Assembly (NCBI GenBank): GCA_032622095.1
Contig: CP136062.1
Location: 129,597,282-129,661,281, forward strand
DNA length: 64,000 bases
From: Siphonodentalium dalli
Lineage: Eukaryota; Mollusca; Scaphopoda; Gadilida; Siphonodentaliidae
Reading direction: 5' to 3'
This document shows, piece after piece, positions 23,213-34,660 of the stretch; positions within the stretch are counted from its first letter, which is position 1, and each line of letters starts with the position of its first letter. A program made the position numbers and the translations under genes. The notes beneath the pieces are model-generated. The model worked only from the letters and a program-made list of their open reading frames with translations. It made no database searches and had not been told where the DNA came from.

Positions 23213-26006
23213 CTAGGGGATTGCCCGTCAAAATGACGGGTATATAAATGTTCTTCGTTACTTTCTGGTCTCTGCGGTAATGAATAACATAGTCATTTCT
23301 GTATTAGCAATGGATTGGTTACACTTCTCGTTCACCGGAGGCACGTGGGAACACTTTATTGAACTAAAACTGTACTTTGTACCCCCACCCCACCCCGCAT
23401 ATATGCATGCACATTTGGAACGCAACAAAATCAACATGTTATTACGTGCGCTCGCGCAACAGTATGGCGATCAGTCAGATTCGTAGGTTGGTGTCACCCT
23501 ACCGATTTCACTCCATGACGTCACCCTTACGCAGCACATGCCGGCGACGTTACGGAGTATGGCCGCACATTTCGTTGATAATTACGAGCCATTTGTTTGT
23601 CTAAATAACATTTTTAAGTTCGAAGAGCATTAGAGTGGGGATAACAGTGCCGTCGCACATTAACTAAATTTGCCACAGTATATTCGCCATGTACCTTTCC
23701 GAAATCACAAAACACCACACTGTTATCCCCTAAATAAAATTATTGAAGATTGTAATTGTCTTTTTTTGCTAACATTAAATTAAATTAAATTAAATAAATT
23801 AAGTAAAATACAGTGAAATTATTTTTTTAATTATTTTTTATTACATTTTTGCGCACGTTGGCATCTCTCTGAGTGCATTCTAGTTACGTGCGCTCGCGCA
23901 ACAGTATGGCGATCAGACAGATTCGTAGGTTGGTGTCACACTCCATGTCGTCACCAAAAACGACGTAAAACCTCGTGGCGTTCTGACATTTTTATTGTGC
24001 CGCGTTTTTGCTATGTTTATTTTATGTGTTGTTTTCGATTATTTGTTTGTCGCCGATATCGCCATTTGTCAGGATTCCCTGTTTCTATATTTAAAACTGG
24101 CATGCTCGTAGTGAGCCTCGATTTCGATTTTTTCTCCCAGGTCAAAATACGTCAGAGTTATGACAAAAATAGATCGACCTACATTTTCTCCATCAGAACT
24201 CTACATCAAAGAGTCTATAGACTCCCTCGGGAACGAACCGTCGCGTGTCTTTTATCAGAAAACGAACCGTCGCGTGACTTTTAAATGGCTATTCTCTTGG
24301 TTTTAGTCACTGTCGCGTCTAGATTTTGATGGATATTAGTAACTTAAATAACGATATGATGATATGAAACCTGATTTGTCACGGCAATTCCGTTTGAATA
24401 CATAGACTCCTTCATTTGGGTATTTTTACTTATAATTGGGAAGTTTTATCATTTTTGGTTCGTGCGAAGACCTCTTATTATCGTGCGGGAAAAGAGAGAC
24501 ATTCAAAACGCGATTTCGTAATTCGACGCAATATGCTGAATAGCCTAACCTTCAGCCGAGTTCCGGGTCAAATACGACGAATGACGTAACACAAAACAAA
24601 ACGCATTTGTTGACACAAACACCGTTTGAAGAGTTTATTATTACATAAAATGATCGTTATTGATTAATTATTGATTAATTATTTATATTTATTGTTGCAT
24701 ATTGGCTGCTATCAATATTTACACAAATAGTATTAATTATTTCTTATAATTGCTCCTTTGGTAAACTTTGACTATCGGAAAATGAAAATGAAAATATGCC
24801 GCTGAAAAAAATGTAATCGATATTAAAGTCTCATCCTTTCGGCAACATGGAATTGGTTTTAATTACTTAAATGATTAATATAGTAATTTGCCTTTTATCT
24901 GTGATGAAATGAGAAATGGTAATTGTCTTTTTTTGCTAACATTAAATTAAATTAAATAAATTAAGTAAAATACAGTGAAATTATTATTTAAATTATTGTT
25001 TATTACATTTTTGCGCACGTTGGCATCTCTCTGAGTGCATTCTAGTTTTATTACTGTATTTACTAACTGAAATAGACTCCATTTGGGAGCATTTATTCAG
25101 CGGCGAAGGGCCTGCTGCCCCTTTGTACGCTATGTATGAGCCTATGGCTCGGGAACACTTTTTTTTCACAGAAAAACTGTAGATTCTACTACCACCCACA
25201 TATATGCATGCGCATATGGATTGCAACTATAGTTCTGTATTACTATTATATATATTCCAGTAACTGAAACCGAGCCTTTATTTAGCGACCGATTGGACTG
25301 CAGCTTTTATTCAGCAGCGTATATAGGCCTAAGGCCACAGGCCCTTGCACTGCGGCCCATTTGCATACTTCGCGCCCATTTTTATATTGTATAAAACGTT
25401 ATTTGTGAATTTGCCGTCTTCCGTATATATACTCCTTTGATTCCACACACAATGCACAACTTTCATAACAAGACACAATCCATTACTTATATTCACACTG
25501 AAGTGGCATAATGATAAGACAATTTAGCACCCATTTCCAACGGCGGTATAGAACGTTCTAGTCTCGACTCTACACCCCATGCACTTCCACGGCAAAAGCA
25601 ACATGCGTTAATTATATTCACACTCAACCTGATCTGACAATTAATTTATAGCGCCCAATTTCAACAACGCTTTGGTAGAGCGCATGGAAATTTTCGTCAA
25701 TACAATAGCAACGCTAGTGTGGGTTTATGTACGACGTCACATGACGTCATTTCGACAAACGTCATAAGAAATAGTGTCTACTTGGGTGCAAATACTGCAT
25801 TTGGGGACCATGTTAGATCTCAGGTTTGCATTGACCAATCGGCGTGAAATTTTGTGCATCACCTTTTACGACACAATTTAGGCCGTGGTCCAAATTTGGG
25901 CTACATTGCCCGAATGGTTGAAAAGTTATAAGCGCGCCAAAAGCGTGACCGAGTTATACACACACACACAGACACACACACAGACGACGGGTTTTATATA
26001 TATAGA
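23213..26006 (-). mobile_element. Helitron A, last array unit A4, with an internal insertion
   Basis: It starts CTAGGGGATTGCCCGTCA and ends TTTTATATATATAGA at 26006, followed by T as expected for an A|T insertion site. This is the right edge of the array. The unit is enlarged to 2.8 kb by an insertion at 23444-25047. Confidence 0.8.
23444..25047. mobile_element. Double insertion inside Helitron A4, two units sharing both ends
   Basis: Unit 1 is 23444-23885 and unit 2 is 23886-25047. Both begin ACGTGCGCTCGCGCAACAGT followed by GGCGATCAG and GATTCGTAGG. Both end with the same ~130 bp, which includes TTGCTAACATTAAATTAAAT, GCGCACGTTGGCATCTCTC and GCATTCTAGTT. The pair is flanked by TTATT (23439-23443 and 25048-25052), a likely 5-bp target duplication. 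Unit 1 holds a small inverted repeat (GGGGATAACAGTG / CACTGTTATCCCC). No coding region is recognised. It could be a tandem dimer of an unknown non-autonomous element. Confidence 0.6.
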
Positions 26007-28037
26007 TTCCATTATGTGTATATCCAAGCAGCATATTTAAACTGTATTTTCTGACTATAATGGTGTCCTTACTCATTATAATGGTTTTATAAATTGGGTT
26101 ATAACAGTGGATCATAGAAGGGGGATGTTAGGGTTTTAATTGAACTTGAGCTACTGTAATGACTTCTCCTTGATAACAGCCCACTTCTTCATAAAATGGA
26201 AAACAGTGACTTCTCCCAATTTGAAACCTCTAGAATGGTCCCTGAATCTGCTTATATTAATATTTGTTCAGTGTATTTATGCTTTTACCCCGCCAGAACT
26301 AATTGCAACAGAATGTTTTTGCTGGAATAGGAATATAGACCCTCCGTAAACAATATACTAAAAATAAACAAAAATCAGCAAAAGGATTTTCAGGGATGTT
26401 TACTAAAACCCTAACAGAAAACCATTCCCAGATTCATCAAGTAGTTTGTGTGCCTTCAGATTTCAGAGCCTCGTTTTCTCAAAATGAGCCAAATTACATT
26501 TTGTATGTGTTCAATTGTATAAAGTTAGCCAAATTTGCATCTGACACAGAACTCGCATGATGAAATGCCATATTTGAGGTCATGGAACTCAATAAATTGA
26601 TATTAATATGCTCTGTTTTTATCATAACATTTTAGGTATACTGGTGCAAAAAAAACTAAAAAACTCTTTTCCGAAAATGCTAGTGTGGCACATTTTTTCC
26701 ATTTTCAAATGTTTCGTGTATAATTAGAAAAATTAACAAAAGTTTACTATGTAAAATTCTTTTATCTTTCCTCTTTATTCATCTTTTTAGGTTTTCAATG
26801 TTGTACCAATGAATGTCACTAGATTTCACTCATCTTTCATGGAACTTACTCCAATTTTGAATAGTGGAAAAATGGGATAGGGGAAAGCATATCAACAAAA
26901 ACTTTGCAAACATGCACATTGAAGCATAACACTTTACTATAACACAAGCCCCTGCGAAATATTCGATATTCGTTTTGTTATTCGATTCAACCTCGATATT
27001 CGAATTGACTTCCATTCGACTTTGAAACAATGAAAAGTAATTTCAAATACACACAAACAGTGAACGCTATCATTATGCATATATCGGTATATGATGTATA
27101 ATTACATCGCAAGTATACCCTCACAATATGTCGCTTTAAGTTATCTTTAACTGTTCTAACACTCTTGTTTCGCAAACGCTTTTATAAAAGTTAAGTTATA
27201 ATTTATTTTTTGTGGACATTCCATTGGTGATCGACGGAAAGATACTTCACAATTATGTAGAACAGTATGTCATGTGACTATTAGATGCATTATCTTCTCA
27301 TTATTTATTGCATTTGCTCACTTTTGACTTGCAGTGGCAGCTGTAATGTTATTTACGTCAAAAACAGTAAACATCTTTAGGTTATCATTTCGACGAGCAA
27401 GATATATTCCATTTGCTATTTGATTCATTTTCAATTTTTTTTGAGAGCTATTCGCTTCGAAACTTGATTTGATAAAAACCCACTATTTGCAGGGGCCTAC
27501 TATAACAGCTTCTGCATACATTGTTCTTTCATACACTGCAATCTTATCACAAAATTACAGCCACTTGAGACACAATGTTGATGTATTACAGTTTGTATAT
27601 ATTCCTGTAGAATTAAGCTTAATACTTTACTCGAGGTTTATTTATAATTTTATGACCATGTTATGTAAAAAAGTTAACAAATTTTACGTTATATATGGGC
27701 ATCCCATAATTCACATAAATAAATTCCAGATTTCAATATTCTAGAGAACACTTAAATAATGGTAAAATTACTTACTAACAATTATTCACTTGACGATACT
27801 CTTTCATCAAGGCTAAATACTGACAATTATAGTGGATATAATTGAGAAGGATATACTTGAACCACTCATTGTGAATTTTTTGAGAAAGCATGACTATTTT
27901 CACTTGCTAATAATCACAATATATACATATACAACCTTTTGTAACATCTCAATGACTTTTATCCGCTAATAGTACATATATTTACAGGCAGGTGAACGAA
28001 CACTTTATTCATTACAATGTCACAAACCCTTCCTTAA
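26007..28037. other. AT-rich non-coding DNA
   Basis: No exon, RNA gene or clear repeat is seen between the end of the Helitron array and the TTAA MITE at 28038. Confidence 0.5.
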
Positions 28038-29257
28038 CGGGAGACTGTAACTAAATCCAGCCATTTATGGGGCCATCTCCTACTATATTAAACTGAAAAT
28101 GTGCAACAAATGAATGAATTTGAGTCAGCTATTAGTGCAATATGATAATTATAACTAAAATGAGCAAAAAGGCACTTTACTCATCAATATATATAAAAAC
28201 CCGTCGTCTGTGTGTGTATCTATGTGTGTATAACTCGGTCACGCTTTTGACGCGTTTATAACTTTTCAACTATGGGTCCAATGTCCCCCAAATTTGGAAC
28301 AATATTGTCTCGAAGAAGATGACTCACCAACTTTCACGCCGATTGGTCAGAGAAAACAGGAGATCAAGCATGGTCCCCAAATGCCGCATTTGCACTCAAG
28401 TAGACAGGGGGGGGCAGGACAAAAATTACGGATACAAGGTGGAAATTTTGTGTTTTTCAGTTTTGGGGACCCACCACCCCGGGAGCGTAAGTTTTTTCCA
28501 CCCAGGTCTGGAACACCCACCCCCAAAATTGATGAAAATCATGTAAATTCGACTAAATAATGTGTTGTTGGCAGGGTAAGGGTCTCTCATTGTGTCTGCT
28601 CCAGAACTGAGAGAACGCTGACCAAGTACACCCACAAAAAATAAACAAACAAAGCAAATGGCTGAAAAATAAGCCAACAAAATCCTTAAAAACCCAAACA
28701 TATTTATGGTTATAAAGGTAAAATACCCACTTTAACAGGATAGTTCTGTCTCTTATTAGCAATAGGATAAAATGTGTGCATGTTTAAAGTAAAACACCAT
28801 CAATTTGATTAAATAAACACAGTTCCAGTCCTCTCCCAGTGGCGATCCAGGAAATTTGAAGGGGGGGGGGCGCTATGTATTTAATATTATATATATGATG
28901 CGTAGCATCATCCAAGCCGCTTATAGCGACGAGTGGGGGGGGGGCAGGAGAGGGGGGTTTAACCCCCTTCTAGTATGTGGGGGTCCGGGGAAATTTTTCG
29001 TATACTACATTCAAAACGACGTGTTTTCCTGTGTTCTGGACCCAGTTTATATTGCATTATATTAGGCCTATATATGGAACGAGTAACAATAACATTCAGT
29101 ACAATTACGGTATACTATGGAAAGTTAGTGATGAAAGATCAAAGCTTCTTTGAACAGTGTACTTATCTTCTGAATGTCTGTGCAAATGTGAATGACGATA
29201 ACGACACATGGAAATCGATGCTTTGAAGGACTCGTGTCAGACTTTTTTATTAAGCAA

Positions 29258-31852
29258 CTAGCAGGGTTACCCGGCGTTGCCCAGGTTAATGCGATGTGAA
29301 ACCATCTGTATGATGTGGATATTTGTTGGGAATAGAGAACACACTTGCTTAAAGTGTTATACGTTTTCTCATAAATTGTATATTCAAATAGCATCACAAG
29401 ACATGATTATTACAGTCATGGAATATAAGTAGTGGCCCACCTTGTCAATTGTCATTCTGTTTATCGCGATTAATCCGTTCCACCAATAATGAAGTATTTA
29501 TTTATTTATTTACAACTGCGTATACGTCCGACGTTATAATATGACACATGGACATCATAAAGACATTAGTTCGCATAAATAAAAGATGACAATTGGGTTT
29601 TACATATTGAGATGTATCAATCAATCTAGTGGGTTGGACTAAGATCTCGAGGATACCTGGCTATCATATCTCCATGAAGATACAGATGTTTCAAAGAAAT
29701 TTCCAGGTGCTCATGGTGCTATATATTGGCTAAATTGTCTCCGTTTCAACGAAATGTTGCTGCGCACATATATCAGCTACATTTGCCAGACACAGAGCGA
29801 GATTTTGAGTTGTTTATGTCAGTTGATGGGTCTGTTCTAAAAACCTTGTCAGATATCAGTATTGGGAGGATCCTGAAAAGTCATGTGCTACTAACTGCAT
29901 TTTATTGTATATCAGAAGAAACTATATATGACTGCACACTGTGATCAATATTTTTGAACAGGCCTTCCATATCTCCTGACAAATTGTAACTGTTTGTGTG
30001 GAAACTGTATTGAATGGAACAGACTCAATTTTGTTATAATATATATGCAATCCTCTGACGGTTCGAGGTCTCTCAATTTGCACGAATATATGTATCTCTT
30101 CAATAGAATGATAAATATAGGATTAATGCTTATTCTATATATATCTTTTTGCTAGTGTGAATGTCCTGATTGCCATCCCCATATAGATATGACAGTTAAG
30201 AAGATATAATTGTTCAAGTGACTTATAAGTGGGTTACCATTTGTCGGTATTGTGAAATGTGAACGCCCAAATCGCCTTAAAATGATATGGAGATGGCCTG
30301 GGTGACTATATATAACTTATATGTGGATATCGGCGAATAGCAAACTTATCTATGATAGTGCATATCCGCTCGCCATCCGTGACGCAAACGACACCAAATG
30401 TGATTTAATTCATGGTATATCATTAGATAAAAACATGTATGAATTTGTTGGAAATTAGTGCCAAATATATTTGTATCAGCTTTTGCCTCTTTTGACATAT
30501 TTAAACCACGCCCATTAGACTCATGGATGCATGATATACTGGCGATGATTATATATATGTTGGTGGTAATACGCAACTAAACAAATTATGAGAAAAGTTA
30601 TGAACCCACATCTCGCACCCCGGCGACAAAACTAATTCATCATATTTTTTTTAATTTTGCCGACTTCCCCCTTTTCTTCCCCTGACAGCACCATTTTAAT
30701 TTAAATTTAAACCCGCACCATTATCTTCCTTGTTAAAAGTTACCCCTCTTAGAACGCCTTGGTGCCATCTCGATTGTACCGCGTAAAGTTATATATAGAA
30801 CACACAGACATACAGAGAGACAGACAGACAGCACAATTTGATTTCTTGTGTCATTTGAGAAGCATATATATGAAATTGGTGAAAATTGGCGAGTATACAA
30901 ATTCGTATCAAATTGAAGGTCCCCATATCTCTCACCCATAGGGCACCAATTTGGTGTATCTAAACCACGCGACAAGATTCCTCGTATCACGGAGAAGAAT
31001 ATGTATCAATCTGGTGGAAATCGGCACTAAACATATAGATATAACTTTTTGTGTCCCTCTCATCTCTATACACAATTTATATACATTTTTTTTTATCAAA
31101 TTTGGTGCCAATCCCTCCCTCCCCATCCCTCACCTAAACAGCACCACTATGGCGTCTTTAAATCACACGATTAGATTCCACGTATCATGGATAAGAACGT
31201 GTATCAATTTGGTGGAAATTGGCGCCAAAATAATTGTGCATCAATTTTGTGCCCCTGTCCCTTTCAATACACTCCTGACTCGAATGAGGCCATGTTTGAC
31301 AGATATAAGCCACACCATTAAACCCCTCATACCATGGGGATGAGTGTGGTGGCAATCGGCGACTAAACCCATTATTATCAAATTTAGTGCCCACCCCCTC
31401 CCAATATCTCATCGTTTGGACAACAATTTGGCGTTCTTAAATCGCACAATTAGATTCCATGTATCATGAAGAAGAATATATATCAATTTGGTGGAAATGG
31501 GCGCTAAAATTAGTTTTTATCAATTTTGGTGCCCCTCTCCCCTTTCGTTCAACCCTGACTCGAACGACGCCACTTTTCACATATCTAAAACACACCATTG
31601 GATTCCTCATATTATGGGGATGATTATATATAAGTTTCGTGGCAATCGCCGACAATTTTTTTTTCTGCCCCTCCCCCTTTTCTGCCCCTGACAACAACGG
31701 CGTAACTTTAGAAAATTCTAACCCCGACCATTATCTTTCTCGTATAAAGCTACTCCTAGTAGACGTCTTTGGCATCATCTAGATGGTCCCCTGTGAATTT
31801 CTATAGAACACAGACAGACAGACAGACAGACATTCGCAAATATAGATATAGA
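29258..31852 (-). mobile_element. Helitron B, copy 2 (inverted)
   Basis: On the + strand it starts A|CTAGCAGGGTTACCCGGCGT (3' end with hairpin CCCGGCGTTGCCCAGG). It ends with (GACA)n, CATTCGCAAATATAGA at 31846, then TATAGA|T. The 5' edge is 31846 or 31852, because the six-base motif is repeated. It is collinear with 6553-9344 over its length, including the ~130-bp unit array (about 30900-31660). It is clearly older or less constrained than the duplicated copy, with many substitutions. Confidence 0.75.
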
Positions 31853-32848
31853 TGTATACGGTACATGTATGTATACCATAGTAGTATGGCATATGTGCCT
31901 TTAGATAATCTTTTTTACGATGATACTGCCGCCAGTGCGTTTTATAGTCCGGGCGTTGATCGGACTACATTGTATAACCTATAGAGTGCCGGGCGAGATA
32001 GTTTCCGATACAAAATGTCGCAGAAATTGTTTGCTCTGCATGGCGAAAAATAGCCTGCGGGCCTTCATCTCGGAGATGTTGGATTCGCCCCTTGCATTGC
32101 TATACATATCGTGGAATACCAAATTGAAGTAAGTTCAACCCACAGTTAAAAAAAACTATACGTTTGAGTAATGTAAAACATGTAAACTGCTGTATTTGCA
32201 TGTGCGTTAGCAATATTCAGTGCATAATCTTTGGGCGCCCGATACAAATGGCGCCAGGACACCTCGCAAAAAGTCCTTCCTCTGGCGAAAATATAGGGCG
32301 CACGCCCGGGGCGCCCCCCCTTGGATCCTTTGTCTCCATGTGGGAAATCACTGGTGAGCAATGAGGAGCTCCTCTTAAAATCATTCAAGGCGAGTGGCGA
32401 GTATCTCTCCCAAAAAATGTTGAGGCGAGTAGTATCCCACAGGAGATGCCAGAGGCATCTCTCGAAGGCCTGAGGGGGGTACGGGAGGGGGTCAGAGGGC
32501 CTCCCCCTGCCTCCCGCGGATAATTTTTGAATATTAGATGCTCCGAGATTGAATCTGGAGCCTTTTAATGCTCCAATCAGTGAACAACATGTTATTTTGT
32601 GACTTACATGTAAGTCACTATAGTCATTTATCGGCATCGACCTGTACTTTGACCACGTCGTGATCACTGTATTTATTGTTTATTCAATATCTTGACTGAT
32701 ATCATTAATATAACGGTTTTTCTGCTTTTTGACAGCAAATCAATCTAATTAATGGGTCATAGATTTTGAATTAATTCCTCGATCTATTTTAGCAAATAGT
32801 GCATATAATAAAAAGAAAACCTTCGTGAATATCGGAATTACCTCATTC

Positions 32849-32930
32849 GTGGTCACAGAGCGATACTGGAATCATCACTCGAGGTCGTTTTAGGCCACTC
32901 GTGATGATTCCAGTATCTCACTGTGACCAC
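32849..32930. repeat. Perfect-stem hairpin inside the family E transposon
   Basis: GTGGTCACAGAGCGATACTG followed by GAATCATCAC is answered by GTGATGATTCCAGTATCTCA then CTGTGACCAC. The arms are about 33 bp, nearly perfect, around a ~14-bp loop. Parts of the arm recur at 32931-32955 (TCATGAGATACTTCCAGTAT), so the block may be a subterminal repeat cluster. Confidence 0.8.
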
Positions 32931-34178
32931 TCATGAGATACTTCCAGTATTCACTCAAAACACGCAGGTATCCTCTGTATAATAAGTTTTAAAAAGCCAT
33001 GATAAACTATGAGAAAAGATGAGAATGGATTTTTTTTTCATTGCAATTTTTTTCCTCGACCAAAACCGGCCCCACCCCATTGTTTCAACTGTTAATGGGA
33101 GAAATTGTCGACAAAAAAATAAAATATAGAGCCCCCCTCACTTGTATAGGGCTAGAGCATGCACTACTATATGAGTCTAAATTGTTTCAATTCATTTTGA
33201 AGCTGTAATTTGTCTTAGAAATGATTTTGGAAAAAAATTGCATGACATCAGAAAAAATCTGCATTCCGGGCTCGGAGACACCCACCCACCCGGTCCTTGT
33301 ATCCTGTAATTTTGTTCCGACCCCCCCCCCTGAAGTAGACACTATTTCTTATGAAGTTTGTTGAAATGACGCCATGTGACGTCGTACACAAACCCACATT
33401 TGCGTTGCGAATGTATTGGTGAAATTGCCATGTGCTCTACCAAAGCGTGGTTGAAAATGTGGGCTAAACAGCAATTGTCAGATCAGGTTTAGTGTAAATA
33501 TAAGTAATGCATGTTGCTTTTGTCATGGAAGTGCATGGGGTGTAGAGTCGAGACTAGAACGTTCTATACCATCGTTGGAAATGGGTACTAAATGGTCTTC
33601 TAATATGCCACTTCAGTGTGAATATAAGTAATGGATTGTGTCTTTGTTATGAAATTTGTGCATTGTGTATGTAATCGAAGGAGGACATATACGGCAGACG
33701 GCAAAGGATATATATAAAATAACGTCTTATACAATATAAAAAATGCGAAGTGCGCAAATGGGCCGCAATACAAGGGCCTGTAGCCCTATATATACGCTAC
33801 TGAATAATAGCTCCCAGAGGGGGCCTCTTCAAGATCATAATGCTTGTGTTCAAGATCATAATGCATGTGTTCATGATTATAATGCATGTGAAAGAGAAGC
33901 ATGACCAATCCATTGCTAATATAGAAATGATAATATGCTCATGACCGCGGAGACCAGAAAGTAACGAAGAACATTTATATACCCGTCATTTTGACGGGCA
34001 ATCCCCTAGTTTTCATTATAATTATAATATTGTTTAACATTGTTCTTAGAGCACATAAGTTTATTTTGCACACAGCGCTGACTGAAATTCATTCATGTGT
34101 TGCATTTTCAGTTGAATATAGTTGATGGCCCCATAAATGCCTGGTTTTAACTAAAGTCTCCCTTTAACTTTTTGTTAA

Positions 34179-34656
34179 AGGCACGTAAGGCCTTAATTGT
34201 CGAAAATATTCATATTTGTTCTAAACACCGTAAACAGAAAAACATTAAAACGCAAACAGTTTCGTTCATATATACCATGCATGTTATCATAAATACCTAC
34301 TATATTTTACCTAAGCAAGAGCCTGATTGGGTTACAGAGGACAGCACAATGCTACTGGCTAATCACACACAAATGGCATAAACGCTCTTTATTAGTTCCA
34401 TATCAGGAATTCACCAACAAAGAACGCTCTTTATGTTTACCATCATAATATAAACAAACACCAGAAAAGTAACTTTTTATGCTTTTGTTTACATAACAAT
34501 GGTTAAACATATGAGAATAACATACTGTTTATGCGATATTTCTTATTTATATGCGGACAAAGTCTGTCTACATTTTGATGTTCTTTCTGTTTGTGGCGGT
34601 TTTTGACGGGTGGAAATATTTTTACAGGATACCCACCGCCAAGGCCAAACGTACCT
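34179..34656 (-). mobile_element. TTAA MITE, family C, copy 2 (inverted)
   Basis: The ends are AGGCACGTAAGGCCTTAATT and the inverse of AGGTACGTTTGGCCTTGGCG, flanked by TTAA at 34175-34178 and 34657-34660. The body is the inverse of 5221-5714. It sits only 11 bp beyond the TTAA that bounds family D, showing repeated use of TTAA sites here. Confidence 0.9.
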
Positions 34657-34660
34657 TTAA

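Larger units (their letters stand above)
28405..33332. mobile_element. G-run TIR transposon (family E), 4.9 kb, non-coding
   Basis: The left end is CAGGGGGGGGCAGGACAAAA then ATTACGGATACAAGG. The right end, inverted, is CAGGGGGGGGGGTCGGAACA then AAATTACAGGATACAAGG. The target duplication AAGTAGA is at 28398-28404 and 33333-33339. A 7-bp duplication with CAGG..CCTG ends would suit a P- or hAT-like transposase, but none is encoded. Inside are a Helitron B (29258-31852), another transposon-like start at 28838 (CAGTGGCGATCCAGG then a G run) and a hairpin at 32849-32930. The open frame on the minus strand at 32146-32667 spans GC-rich subterminal repeat sequence and has no protein-like domain. Confidence 0.8.
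28184..34009 (+). mobile_element. Helitron A, forward copy, split by a 4.9-kb transposon
   Basis: The 5' end is A|TCAATATATATAAAAACCCG (28184). The first 220 bp match the family (AACTCGGTCACGCTTTTGAC, CACGCCGATTGGTCAGAG, GCACTCAAGTAGA). The sequence resumes at 33333 (AAGTAGACACTATTTCTTAT) and ends with hairpin CCCGTCATTTTGACGGGC plus AATCCCCTAG at 34009, followed by T. The removed insert (28405-33332) duplicates AAGTAGA at the break. Confidence 0.85.
28038..34163. mobile_element. TTAA MITE (family D) split by nested insertions
   Basis: The left part (28038-28183) and right part (34010-34163) are inverted copies of each other. CGGGAGACTGTAACTAAATC and CATTTATGGGGCCATC on the left answer GATGGCCCCATAAATG and AAAGTCTCCC on the right. 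Both ends abut TTAA (28034-28037 and 34164-34167). The original element was about 300 bp. A Helitron A inserted near its centre accounts for the remaining 5.8 kb. Confidence 0.75.

Noticed and set aside
29726-29944. 72-codon frame in Helitron B2 that is also open in B1 (8681-8877, minus), considered as a captured host exon
   Set aside because: Of about a dozen differences between the copies, most change the amino acid, so there is no sign of selection. It fits no domain I can recognise.
32146-32667. Longest open frame in the window (173 codons, minus strand)
   Set aside because: It lies inside the non-coding family E transposon over GC-rich subterminal repeats, with no domain or splice context.
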